Below are positions 43,797 through 56,417 of a stretch of DNA of 64,000 nucleotides, in pieces; positions within the stretch are counted from its first letter, which is position 1; each line of letters opens with the position of its first letter. Origin of the DNA: Anticarsia gemmatalis (Eukaryota > Arthropoda > Insecta > Lepidoptera > Erebidae); contig NC_134770.1 in the NCBI RefSeq assembly GCF_050436995.1, positions 2,501 through 66,500 on the forward strand. Direction: 5' to 3'. The notes under the pieces were generated by a model. It worked only from the letters and a program-made list of their open reading frames with translations. It had not been told where the DNA came from and searched no databases. A program made the translations under genes and the position numbers.

Positions 43797-46700
43797 CTGC
43801 CGACAAACAAACAGACCATTACTTTCATCGTTATACATGTTCAATTACTATTCAATAAAGACATTTTCTAAACGAGTTTTTGGAAACCGTCAAAGTAGCA
43901 ATAGTTATAATAATATTTTAGAAACAATATCAGTGAAGTTATTTTATAAGCGAAAACCTTTTCTGTTCCGAGAATTATCTTTATTGTTATTCCAAGTATT
44001 TCAGAAAACTATCATCCTTTCAGGGACACAATTTAATCAGGCGACCTACATCTAGCACGAATGGAAATTGTTAACAAATTAGTTGACAACTGACAAGAAC
44101 AATTTACCCTCTATCAAGTTATAATACAATTATTTAGACCGTGACACTCACACGTGTGTCTCGCGTCGCTCTCGTATATAAAAATAAGGTTCATTGGATT
44201 TGAGTGTCGTCTCAAATGGAATTAGACGCGTAGTATATTTAGTTTGTATCGGCAAGTAGCGGCAAGCGTCGCCTGGTGGGTACTGGTGGGGAGTGGCGGG
44301 GAGCGGCCAGGGTTGGCACGTAATCACGTAGCTATCACGAGTAAATAAAATATCAGCGACACCCGCTACCCTATTTACGCCTACGTTACGTTTGCTCTAC
44401 TTACTAGGGTTGCCACTCACCGTTTATCGTAAATACGTTATATACCTACTTAATACCACTATTTAACACTGAGTAAGCTATTTTTATTGAAGGTTATAGG
44501 ATTATAAAGAATATATCTTAATGTCATGTCGTGATGTGTTGATTGTTCAGCAATCTTGTCAGTGACTTGTTGTTGATGAACACAGAATCCCTGTACTTGT
44601 AATCAGCGATATTCCAATAGTAATATGGAGTAATTTTAAACCCTCAACCACTATATCAATGAAAATTTGTACGCAGACCATTTAAGAGTTACCTAGTAAC
44701 GTACCGGTGGTAGCATTCAGGCTACATAAATTACCTCTTCTAAAATTTAAATATATTGAGTCGCCAACCCTGTGGTGGTGGAATATCGTAAGAAGTAGGT
44801 AAAAAGGGGATGTGTCGCGAGAGTGCCGCGTAAATCATATTGTTATTGTCGCTACGGCTTAATCGCACGCTTGAAACACGAGCTACTCGCTCTACGCGCT
44901 CTCCTCGCTTGAAACACGCTCACACGCTCAAACACGCTCAAACACGCTCGAATACGCTCAAACACGCTGACACACGCCGAGACTCGCAGAAATACGGGCT
45001 TGTGCTGAGCTAAATACGGAATAAAAGGTGAGATGTAAATACGTTCTTACAATGTCTTTAATATTTCTGTCTCAGTGATGTAGGTGAATGCGGGTTTAGG
45101 GAGTGCTAGTATACGGATAATACACTGGAACTTTGAAACTGTCGAGAGTGTACCCGTACATTGTGCACGCACTTGGCCACTATAAACAAAGTCCTGCACA
45201 GTTGGATGGTTTTAATGAAACTGGCTGCCGTAGCCAAATATCGGCCAGGACGACATTCATTCATACGGGGATTCAAGCGGAACTTGTATTTTACCTGGAA
45301 ACGCTGAAACGGAACAGGGCACCACCATCATAGTAACCCGTGTCGTTCAAAAACGTTCAGACATTCAGAGGTAGAATGCATGTTCAAGTAATAGTGCAGA
45401 GCCCGCAGCTAGATACAGATAAGAAAGGTACTGATTGACTTTACACAAAATAATACCATTTTACTTCTCTTTATTATAAACTGTCTATTAACAATAACTT
45501 ATTAAAGTTTCTTCAGAAAAGACTACAGTTGCGTACATCATACTCGCAGTACTCTTTGATCACTTCACCTCGTTGAGTCAACAACTACTAACAACAGTCA
45601 ACAACAGTCAACAACAGTGAACAACTAAGAAGTAGTGGGATGCAAATACTCAAAGTTACAAAGTGATCGTGTTAACGCTGCTCTTTTCTCGAGCTTATTT
45701 CACAACACCACTACTTAGTTTATAACAGCTCAGATTACTCATTTATTATCTAATAGATACTTCAAACAAATTATACCAACAGAGTGTCAAGCTAGTTTAT
45801 CAGCTAAAAATAGCAAGATTTTTCCCAAAGATATCATTTATTGCTTTGTCAATTCACCAAAATTGGTCCAGCCGTCCAGATATCATTAAGTTACAAACAC
45901 ACAGGGGGACATAGTAATATGTATAGTCACATTCGCGATTTAAAAAATCGATGAAGAAATAGCCAATAATTATGCACCCTCGAAATTACGTCAAACACAT
46001 CCAAGTCCATTCTTCCAGTCAGTAAGATATTCGATGTAAGTGCGTTGTGACGTTATAAAACGCAGCCGTAAGCCTCTACGTGGCCGGCACTCGCGGCTCT
46101 CTAGTTAAGTGTCAAGTTTACGGCGACACTGTACCCTCGGTGTAAAGACCACCGTATAGGAGGAGATATGCCTTCAGTTGCGACTGATCTGAAATGAATG
46201 CATGTTCTAGACGTATCCTACGGTGGTCTACATCAATTTCAAAACATTGGTCTTTCTGAAAGACCTAGAAAGATCCCGTATTCATAAGGAATTAAGTTTA
46301 CAGCAATATTGAGTGAAAACTTAGAGCCTGATGGATAGACCGGTAAATATTTTCCTGTCAAATATATTTTTCAATTGCAAAGCACAGTAACCTGATGCGA
46401 TTTTCCTCCTCCCAGTGTGGGGAAGGGTTTAAAAGTTGTTATAAAAAGGTTCTCGGCGCGTTGCGGGAGACCCACGTAACGTTCCTACTAACATCTCACA
46501 CGTTACTACTCGTATGCACCGTACCCCGTAGCGACGAGGCTTTCATTCAAACGTGTTGCGCAACAGAACCTTTAAAGCGATAAAACCAGCAAGTAATAAC
46601 GATTGTTACAGGCTCCGGAATGTAAAATTGCATTATGATCACTTTAGTGATATGGAACCCGTCAAGAATTCTCAGTTTTTCCTATTAAAAGAGTAGGCTT

Positions 46701-49700
46701 TTAGGAGTAGGTCTATAAAAAAGGATTAAAGGGTTTAGGTTTCTTTTTGAACTAAACTTTCGTAGTAATCGTCGCCCCTACAGAACATTGAAACATTAGA
46801 CGACACTGGTTACGTGATAGAGCTTTACCTTATTTTCTGCTATTATTTTAAACATGTTCGGCTCTATGAACAAAATGTAAATAAATAAACTCAAAATAAT
46901 TAAAGCAAAAGTCTTCGTTTAAAACTACAAGATGTTCGTTAATTATCGTCACGAAACTATGAGCAACATTAAACGTTTTGTTAACGGAGTGATGTGTCAG
47001 TCCGCTCTGAACCCTTCAGTGCGCGACACGTGACAGTTCTCCCGCTACCACCACCACCGCGCCGTCGTCGTACACAGTGGCTCAGGGCCGCCCAGGGTGG
47101 CTCACTGCGGCCCGCCGTCGGGGAAACTTTTCAAATTAACCCAACTATGTGTAGCCGCTGTAGCTGTGTACCGGCGACACGTGGCCCCGCACTAATAGCC
47201 GCCGGAACAAACAAGTGTTGTGCGACTATCAACTTATTAATAATACAGACAAGTGTTTTCAATGTGTTGAGCTACAATGGGCCGCGTTTAGTCGAACAAT
47301 ATCACTGTGGGTACAGAATATAGAGGGTTAGCTAACGAAACCTTTGTGTAAAACCACGGCCACATTTGTAACGAACTATTAAAGCGAACTGTGTTCCCAT
47401 CGCTAGCATACTGTTGCGCTTGCGTTAAAGTTGTGAAAAAGACGCAGTAGCCACATTAGAGAAGCTGAGACAAATACCTGGTTTGGCTTTGTTTCAACTC
47501 TTGTTACGTTTTTTGTTGTATTGGTCAAGCTGACCACACGAAGCTCTTGACATGACTTACTACTGTGATGGCTATTGACAAAAGTGAACACTGGCAATGA
47601 ATGTGCCCTCCGAGTCATCGATGGAGTGGACACTAAACATTGCTTCACTCGCCGATCGTTTACTGAACGAAAGCGCTACTGGCTTATTAGTTAATAGTGT
47701 GATCTGCGCTTTACTCTTGGCCCTTTGCTGACTGTAGGGAGTTAACCGACCAGTGCGTGTAGACCTCTCAACTCTATTACTTTACATTTCCCACAGAGGT
47801 CAAGCAAACAGTTAACAAACCGGGTTTTAATCAAACTTGTCGACAACTACTTAAACTGTGGACTAAAACTGTCACACCACAGTTCACTTTTAATTGCGAA
47901 GTCCCTTCGAAAATGATTCAGTGGTTTTCGCAGAGTGCGCAGAAAACAAATAAAAAATATCTCAACATTTTTTGGGAAACGAAATACGATTATTGTAATG
48001 GTTACGTTAGCATAGATAACGTCTGCGTCAGGAGAAAATTATTTCGCTCGATTTGATAAGAAAAATTGGTAGCAACCCGAAGTAATGTAAGCATAGAGGC
48101 AGTGAGGTATAAACTCGTAAATCGTATATTTGATAGTCGGCAGTGAGGTCGTGACGCGCGGGTCTGCCGGCGGGTCTGTGAGCGCGGGTCTGATGGCGCG
48201 GGTCGCGGGTGTACCGGCGCGCGGCAAATGTTTACGAGTTTCCGCGCCAATGACCAGCGCCCAGTGATGACAGCATCTGATCTAATTAAAATATTTATGT
48301 TGCTGATAAATATGTGTTTTGACAATTTATTATGTTTACCTTTGACGAGATACAGTTAGTTATTCTATTTAGTGTAACTACACAAACATAGAACGTTTAG
48401 AGTTACGATTTACACTAAACGTCTGTTGTTAACTACTTGTTTAAGGATGTAAATGAGGTTCAGAATATAGAATATTTTTTGTTCTTCTACGAGAGCATCT
48501 CACTGTAGTGCGGTTCATATTACATACATTAAATGCTTTCCAACATTGAACGTACAAGTTCATCTCTGCCGTACGTCCTATTCATCTCAGAGAAGTTAGT
48601 CGTCAACAATATGGCGTCACAGTGAACTCTATCACATAGTGAAGGAACAACCGGAACAGGCCTACACGGAAATTATGAAGTAATTCCCCACTTAGCAAAC
48701 TTCCACTAAGTTTTAATTGGAGAGCTCAAACATATGAAGTTTACTAACACATACAAACGTACTATCCCTCATATTATATACCCACTTACTGAAGCATTAA
48801 CTCGTTTAAAATTATATATTCCATACTACCATAGTCTTGTTAATTTGCATATTTTTCTGTCCTATAAAAAGGATAGTAGCACGATTTTCTACAGTCGGCA
48901 CTAGCGAGTAACAAGGGTTTAACATGTAACATGTAACATGTTCTGAAAATGGTTACCACGACACCCGCTAGGGGCGCTGATCAGCTTTTCATACAGAAAT
49001 TGTGGACAGTAATAGGAAGTCGCCCTCAGGAACTCGATCTACCGAAAAATTTATATTCGGTGAAACTTAACTATTCTATTCGGTCACAAATATTGTTAGA
49101 ACCGTTGTTGGTAAAATAATATAAAATATACTTATCCGATTGTTGCCGAGTACGTCTGTGTGTGAGCGAAAATAAGATAAAGTTATAAACGATCAATTCA
49201 GTTCGTTTACGAAATTTCCTTTCCAAGAATGAGAATAAAGCTTACAGCTACCTACTGTGGCTGGTACCGGCGACCTTGAGCCGCGGCTTAATGTACATAT
49301 AAAATATGTTGGTAGAGACATTATAACGAGATCTCATTCCGTAATCTTAGCAAATCCTTATAAAACAAATGTAGGCACAAAATGGAGCTAAGGTCGCAAA
49401 CAATTTAAATGGTCTTATCAAAGCCAGTGGGGAACAAAGGCTGCGATCAGCGAGCGGCTCGCTCGACTGCTTCGCTAGCGAGCACTTTAAATAGGTACTT
49501 AAATTAAAATTCGCATTTAGCAATTTGAGCGGCGCGCGGAGATAACGCGCCGTGATGTATTGCGTTGCGCGCCGAGTTACGAATTGTGACGATTAAAGCT
49601 ACGCTTATAATAATATCTACAGACGCTAGGCGCGGCGAGCTCCCTACCAAACAACACTGACTCTTGTTTCTAACTTTCCTTAACTGCATATTTTTTTTTA

Positions 49701-50170
49701 CTTTCCTCGCAGCGGCTTGTGGCCAGTTGTGATTGCATTCAAGCACTCAAAGTTATTTGGCGCGTCCTAAATTGTGAAACACCGACACAACTACATCATT
49801 ATGTATAGAGATGACAGTTCGTGTTTATGCTATCTAGTGTATATGGATATTAACAAAGTACATAATGTTATATATTTCAGTAGAGTGCGCTTGCATACCT
49901 CGCTAAGTCTGCACCTCGTCTCATTGCCACGTCGTCACCCAGCCATTGAGGTAACAATGTACAATGCGTCAACAAAGGCGATACACTGACCAATGTGACA
50001 GCACCACGTGTTTGTGTTCATGTATTACAAGTGCGGTTTTGTAATTCACTGAAATGTGGAAACCGATACATACAGAAATTACTGATTCAACGTTTACGTT
50101 TCATACTTCAAGAAAATATCATCTTTCCGATACTGGTCCGATTTGAAAAATTCTTTCAGTGTTAGATAGC
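43797..50170. other. Non-coding stretch upstream of the placed exons; presumably 5' intron of the Ig gene
   Basis: No further exon could be identified on the minus strand, although one must exist upstream of 43796 to supply a signal peptide. Contents seen are a degenerate AAACACGCTC repeat (44880-44990), a CAACAACAGT short repeat near 45590-45625, a possible diverged Helitron-like fragment at about 45785-45935, and an inverted repeat of about 15 bp (46146-46161 with 46214-46229, AGACCACCGTATAGGA type). The rest is AT-rich. Confidence 0.45.
44880..44990. repeat. Degenerate minisatellite AAACACGCTC
   Basis: About ten imperfect 10-bp units (AAACACGCTC, GAATACGCTC, CACACGCTGA) occur in tandem. 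There is no coding or regulatory signal beyond the repeat. Confidence 0.75.
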
Positions 50171-50312
50171 CTATTTATGAAAGCTATAGGCTATATATCA
50201 TCACGCTACGACCAATAGGAGCAGAGTACCAGTAAAAAATGTTACAAAAACGGGGAAAATGTTGACCCATTCTCTCTTATGTGACGCAAGCGAAGTTGCG
50301 CGAGTCAGCTAG
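50171..50312 (+). mobile_element. 3' fragment of the same Helitron-like family as 18794-19260
   Basis: The block CATCACGCTACGACCAATAG, then CCCATTCTCTCTTATGTGACG and AAGTTGCGCGAGTCAGCTAG match the 3' part of the element at 18794-19260, with a few substitutions, in the opposite orientation. It ends CTAG before T, as expected. The 5' part is missing or too diverged. Confidence 0.75.
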
Positions 50313-52320
50313 TATATAATAAAAAGACAAAAACAGTCTTAAAAGTAAACAACATAAAAAAGGATTAGAGTAATACCTCGAGGGATAACATCGACCTAGA
50401 ACATATCTAAGTATCAAACAAGCGGAGAGAATACATTATATATTTCACTACTACTTACTTTACCATGAAAAACAAACACAATACTTTGTTATTGGTGAAC
50501 AAATAAATGTGATGTTTTGTCATTAATTTGTTATGTTTGTATAGTCGGTAATAAGTGTGGCAGCCCTGGCGGCCGGGGAGGGGAGCTTAACGAGTAAACA
50601 CTTAGTGACGTCACGAGTGCCGCCGTGCACTTAGGGGTGCCTTTAAGAGATATAAAGTACTTTGACTGAATAATTGCTTTATTGGTGCAGTCGTTGTATA
50701 GACTGCTGGTGTGAACTTAGCGTTGTTGTAGTGATAGAGACGTCACGATCTCTGTTTTTACTAAACTTCGTCATGTTTATTGTTAACCAAAGGGCTAATT
50801 AAACTAAGATTTGCTTCCTTTTTGTACATGTGTAGACTTACCTATTCCAATCTGATACAGTCATTATACGACTATGTATATGTGCCTTAAACGAGATCAA
50901 CATCAAAATCGTAGCAAAATCTACTTAATGAGTACAACGAACCTTAAGAGTATCCCCGTCAGTCAAAATATGAAGCACCCCAATACCAGAGCTGCTTTAA
51001 GCGAGGGCTTGCGGAGCTGAGCGAGGATTATCTTCATAATACCTGCACTTAATTGTGACGCCGGGAGTCGTGGCGGCGCGGCGGTGGAACAAGCCGCGTG
51101 TTGGCGTAGGTCGCGACTACCCAGCGAGGTGACACTCACAGAACAATCATTACCAAGTACTTAACGACGCGAGGGAATACATTCAACGACGCGCTCGTGA
51201 ACTGGGGCTAACCCATCACTCGTAACACCCTTTCATTAACGGAAAGGGTTGTGGTTGTAATAATTTGTAACGATTACTTCATTATATTTTGGTAACAAGA
51301 ACAGATGATAATGCTACTGAAGACACATTTGTCATCGAAACTAACTATGAAACAAGAACCAATTCTGCAATTTTGCCATATCAAACGCGTGGTGATGCGT
51401 TAGGACTATGTAGAATACGATAAAGCGGTGTATCAGAGCTACGCACGTCTTAGCTGTAGGCAGGTTATTGGCGCACACATCGAACTCTCGCTCGTTCCAG
51501 CGCACGTGTGGCGCTAACTGCGACACTTAACGCGCCTCCTCGCCTAAATGTCTGTTCAACGGCCTCATTACCCCCCCCCACGTCTCCCCCATCCCCTCGT
51601 GACCCTGGACCCCCCCCCCCCCCCCGACAGCTCGCAGATATAAGAGACGCATCTATCGGTAATGTGAAGCTTTATGACGCGTGATTTGAACGCCTCCCAA
51701 AATGTTATTGGATTTTTTATTTGCGAAGATTTTCTTTAATGGCTGAAGTTGACAGCTATTTTTGGTGAAACTAACGAGTTAGCGCTGAATGCATTCTGAA
51801 AATTAAATTTTGCTCTAATTATATTAAAAGTTTTCAGCAACATATTTAGTCAAATTATTCTTAATGACATCAGTCTCTAAGGCTTGTAATAAAATTATCC
51901 TAGCTTTTATAACCAAGACTAAAACAGGTTTACTGATAAGATTTTTTTTGGAAAAACAAATAAAAAATAGTCCCCTGCAGATAAAAATACAGCACAAAGA
52001 ACTGTTTTATTCATAAAACAGAGAAGTGCAGTAAATCTTGCATTGCCGCGCGTCGTCGTCTCGTCGTCGGTCAAACCAGGGAACATTGAGGACATAACAA
52101 CTATTTCTATAATAATGCTGTAAGTTTTAGTGCCAAACTTTTGTGAAAAATATACCAGTAAAATGTCTGCGTAAACTAGCTCCCTTTATCTACCGACGTA
52201 CAGTCAGCAACATAAATCGGTGAAAAAGTTTTTCTTCCAAACCTTAAACACTGAAGCGTAGCATATTTTATCCAACTTCTTCCCTTGAATGGACAAAGAT
52301 TTTCCATAAACACTTTTGAT
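50313..52320. other. Non-coding stretch
   Basis: No gene is seen. A run of 18 C with a nearby shorter C run lies at about 51575-51625 in a pyrimidine-rich stretch. An inverted-repeat pair flanks about 51222-51252 (ACCCTTTC...GAAAGGGT). Confidence 0.45.
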
Positions 52321-52420
52321 TTATCTCATGACCTGTATTTATTTATTTATTTTAAACTTAATATACAACTTTGTATAAAGGCGGACTTAATGCCAGGAGC
52401 ATTAAGTTCCGTAGTCATGC
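52320..52420 (-). mobile_element. LINE 3' tail remnant (GGCATTAAGTCCGCCTTTATAC type)
   Basis: On the minus strand the sequence reads GGAACTTAATGCTCCTGGCA, then TTAAGTCCGCCTTTATAC, and ends in an AAATAAATAAATAAATA tail. I recognise this as the 3' UTR and simple tail of a LINE common in lepidopteran genomes. Only the tail is identified; the sequence further upstream (up to about 52790) has no clear reverse-transcriptase frame. Confidence 0.6.
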
Positions 52421-53440
52421 ATTTCGAAAATTGGCATAGTCGTTGCACCCCACCGTTCACTTGGTCCACCTCGACGACGTTATCTTTCTCGCTTATACTC
52501 CATACAACAAAAGTCTCGTATCAATCTTATGTATATGGCTCAGCAGTCATCGTTAAGTTAAGGATACTTTCATCATTCGTCACCGTGCGGCACACAGCAG
52601 ATATATTAAAAACTCGTGTATCAGCACTTGCAGTGGACTGTACTGGTGTAAAACAAAGCGTATCCACGTTCATGGCGACAGACATTAGCGTCGTGTGAGG
52701 TACTGTGCGCCACAATAGCCGTCGCACCGTCTGCTGCGAGCTGTGTGTCGTCTCGTACCGGTGAGCAAGATAAAACACCTGCAAATGACGCCTTTGAATA
52801 TAACGTACAAAGAAACGGTGACTTTACGAGTTTTTATCACAAAAGTTGTACTTTAAAAAGGGCAGATTTCGTGTTACTCGTAACTAGTGACAATGTATAA
52901 GGTATGTATGAGTGAAAGAGGGTAACAGAGATCGACTTTTGTAACTTCTATAATAATAAAGTTGTCATGTCAAGTGAAAGTCCCTGTAAAAAAAATAAAG
53001 CAAAGAAATTACTTTGAAATCAGTCTTTTTACATGACTATCTGGGGAACTTAAAATATTTATAGAGCAAAACATAACAATATCTATCATATTATACATCA
53101 GTTTTATGTTGTGAATGTTATATATCTAATAATATATAGTGATATATAAATAAATATCACTTTGTTTTTGAATGCAAAGACTTCATTAAACGTAAAAAAG
53201 GTAGAATCACTTTGAAGCCTAAACATCAAAAGCTTAATAAGATTAGGGCGTGATAGTTTGAGCGGCGTCCTTTTAACATCTTTACTGTAATTGCCTTTTA
53301 GTGCGCATCTTTGAGATTTATTTATGAAACCTTTTAAGTTAAACAAAAACTAAATTGTATATTTTAATACTTTAGGACTTTTTTCAACCTTTGTCATAAA
53401 ATATCACGTTATAGATTAATTACAATGTCTATGTTTTAAT
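52421..53440. other. Non-coding stretch
   Basis: AT-rich sequence with no supported exon. Open frames on both strands overlap at 52420-52790 and may be old LINE-derived sequence, but no motif is recognisable. Confidence 0.4.
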
Positions 53441-53454
53441 CGAGGCACTAACAC

Positions 53455-53600
53455 GCGTGTGCGTGTGCGTGTGCGTGTGCGTGTGCGTGTGCGTGTGCGT
53501 GTGCGTGTGCGTGTGCGTGTGCGTGTGCGTGTGCGTGTGCGTGTGCGTGTGCGTGTGCGTGTGCGTGTGCGTGTGCGTGTGCGTGTGCGTGTGCGTGTGT
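53455..53600. repeat. (GTGTGC)n hexamer array
   Basis: About 24 perfect copies of GTGTGC are tandem. Alternating purine-pyrimidine GT/GC sequence of this length is a classic Z-DNA-forming tract. The Arg-Thr frame on the minus strand is an artefact. Confidence 0.95.
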
Positions 53601-55044
53601 GGGTACGCAAAGTAAATTGAATGAGGTGTGAATTACGAGCCCTTCGCACAGGGCGCGTTACTGACACATCACTGCATCGCAACGTTACGGTTCAACGGAG
53701 CCGGAAACAAACCCGCAATGGAGCGGAATATTTTTATGAAAATATTGTCCCACTTGTCCACTTTTAACCAGTCTCTCTCGAGGTAAGGGCTTAGGTTTCA
53801 CTTCACAATGTGGGTCAATTCTGGCCTGGTAGACTACATCTTCGTTCAAGACTAAAGAAAACTATACCATCATCTTAACTTTGATTGACCGTTTCAGTAA
53901 CTTGAACAGTTTAGGTACTTATGCCTTTTAGATATGAGTAATGTATTACGATTTACATTCCTTTACAAATTTTTCCCCGTAAGAGCAATTCATTTCCTAT
54001 GTACCTATAATATGTCTTTGCTAAGTCATAATTGTATATGCGTCTCCGTTTTTCGTTTAGTCTGTGTACACATAAAGAGTATTTGATATAAATGAGCAGC
54101 GACATTGTAAGGACGACACTGTACAAGTGTACGATACTGTACAAGTCTGTACGATACTGTACATTGTGTAGGATTGTGTACATATTGACGTGGAGCGTGT
54201 CGCCGACACTCTGTCTGCGAGGGAATGTCTCAGTGAACGAGCCCCCCGCAGTCGCAGGCAGAGCAGATATACAGTACTATACTTACGAGGTTTAGGTACT
54301 TTCTGTCGGTACTAAATTGTGTAAACAGTTTTGCTTGAATGTTTTTGAAGGAATACTTGTCCTTAAATAGCAATTGACTATAACGACGGGCTTAGTAATA
54401 TCTTTACTATCATTTTGTAAGATTTTTTGACAAATACGACAATCAAAAAGGAAAGTTTAAATACCTTCCTATATCCTTTATTGTTGCCAAACGTATGCGT
54501 ATAAAAATCACTCTCTGTACCACACCCACAATCCACATGCGTAATTATTTTACAATATTTACGTTATTATTTTCCTTTATTAACATCTACAATATCGCCT
54601 ACTTTCCTTTCATTTAATCATTAATAGTTCATTCGTCCGGTGAACTTACTCGAGGGTGGACCTCTGTCTATTTTTTAAATTTAATATTTAATATTCTGCT
54701 TGCGAAGTTTGAGTCGTTTGTGTTTGCAAGATCGGACCCTCTCTTACTATCTTGGGAAAGTGTCCATAAGAAGCCGACGCCATCTTCGTATCTGTATAGC
54801 GGCGTCCCTCTCATCATTGTCTGTGAGTAGAAATTAATAATTGCTCAAGAAACTCAGAAAAAGTTACGGGTGTAACTGGGTTTCGAACCGGCGGCTTCTC
54901 GTGCAACTGTGCGCTGACGCTGTGCTTGTCGCCGCGGGACCACCGATAGTGAGCGGCGCATCGCGAAATACTCTACCCATTTCGGCACAGCGTACTGTAA
55001 TATCTCAATTGCATTGTGTACCTATATTTTCTTATTTAAAAACC

Positions 55045-56046
55045 ATGCAGCGTTCACCGCCGTCAACGTCCGTCTCCTCGCCAAACTTAGCGAGTCTAGC
55101 CAGTACTGCAGATACTGTAACACAAAGAAAGAGGAAACAACCCAAATCAGAAATAACCTGCGCCATTACCACCCTCACTCAGGATATGAACACGAAACTT
55201 GATGAGTTGAGGAAGTCCTTCGAAAGTGCCTTATCAAAGTTAACAGACAATCTATTGAGTATCAAAACAGATTTAACCACCGTTACTCAAGCTGTTTGCG
55301 ACATAAAAAACGATTTGAACTCTCTGCGCTCCGACCATATTAAATTGGAAAAACATGTATCTGTCCTAGAAACAAAACAAAATGTTCTATGTCAAGATAT
55401 CGCCTCACTACAAAAGTCGCTACAATATACATCAGACCAGCAGGATGACCTAAACCAGCGGCTTGAAAATATTTCTGGGCAGTCCAACTGTACAAATGAT
55501 TGTGATTCTGTAAGGGTGGAAATGATCACTAAAATCGACAATCTTGAGCAGCAAGCACGCTTATGCAACTTAGAAGTGTGTAACGTCCCTGAAAGGAAAA
55601 CTGAAAACTTGATATCCCTCATGGAGGCTATTAGTTCTAAAATTAAATGCCCTCTGCAGCAGAAAGACATAGTTTCGATTCATCGTGTTCCACATGCCCA
55701 GAATGACAACAAAAAACCAAAAAACATCGTCGTCAAACTAAACTCCCGTATGTTGAGAGACAACTTTATTAGTGCAGTGCGATTGGCGAAAGGCGTTGCA
55801 ACTGATCAAGTTGGAATATCCGGAGCATCGCAACCTATATACGTCAATGAACATCTGACATTGCGTAACAAACTGTTGTTTCGTGCCGCCCGAGATGCTG
55901 CTCGAAAAAATGGGTTTAAGTACGTGTGGATCAAACACGCTACCATCCTTGTTCGAAAGAATGACGGCACCCCAGCTATGGCCATTCGCACACCACAGGA
56001 TATGGATAAAATTAAATCGAATAGCAAGTCAACAAAACGTAATTAG
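55045..56046 (+). CDS. LINE ORF1 protein: coiled coil plus baculovirus-FP-like C-terminal domain
   Basis: This is a 333-residue protein from the ATG at 55045 (context AAACCATG). The frame extends upstream only from a TTG. A Ser/Thr/Pro-rich N-terminus (MQRSPPSTSVSSPN) with a KRKQPK basic patch is followed by a long coiled coil (about residues 35-170). Its heptads include LDELRKSFESALSKLTDNLL and the IKNDLNSLRSDHIKLEKHV region. From about 170 the sequence (NLEVCNVPE, DIVSIHRVP, KNIVVKLNSRMLRDN, IYVNEHLT, FKYVWIKHATILVRKND) fits the FP25K-like domain found in baculovirus FP proteins and in many insect LINE ORF1 proteins. It has no CCHC knuckle. The likely role is RNA binding and RNP assembly. 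Confidence 0.88.
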   Translation: MQRSPPSTSVSSPNLASLASTADTVTQRKRKQPKSEITCAITTLTQDMNTKLDELRKSFESALSKLTDNLLSIKTDLTTVTQAVCDIKNDLNSLRSDHIKLEKHVSVLETKQNVLCQDIASLQKSLQYTSDQQDDLNQRLENISGQSNCTNDCDSVRVEMITKIDNLEQQARLCNLEVCNVPERKTENLISLMEAISSKIKCPLQQKDIVSIHRVPHAQNDNKKPKNIVVKLNSRMLRDNFISAVRLAKGVATDQVGISGASQPIYVNEHLTLRNKLLFRAARDAARKNGFKYVWIKHATILVRKNDGTPAMAIRTPQDMDKIKSNSKSTKRN

Positions 56047-56417
56047 CTCAAATAGTTTATACTTCCTTATCCTGCATTATATACACAAAGTGTCATCTAA
56101 CGTTAAATATCCGAACTTACTTAACATATGCGTTTCATATGAATTTATATTGTACTATATATTGATTTTTAATTGTGTACATTCGCCACCTTTTACATGT
56201 TTAATTGAATCTTATGCTGTATCTTATAATCTTCACATTACTAGGTCCCAGTTTGTAATTCTGTTGCGACATAATGTCAAATTATCGATGGGTTTAGCCA
56301 ATTTAAAGCGTAAAACATGTATTCCTGGCTATTCTCATCACTATATCGTTTCTTGTCATATAGCGCAGTCTCTTAAGTTTGCTGAACATATTACCGTTTA
56401 TTATCTTCGTTATTGTA

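Noticed and set aside
47403..47648. 81-codon minus-strand frame suspected to be a transposase remnant or missing exon
   Set aside because: No motif, no splice sites and no terminal repeats could be identified.
52285..52698. 137-codon plus-strand frame
   Set aside because: Its left part is the antisense of a LINE 3' tail and no domain is seen in the rest.
54841..55044. N-terminal extension of the LINE ORF1 from 54841
   Set aside because: It begins with TTG. The ATG at 55045 has better context and starts the ORF1-like sequence.
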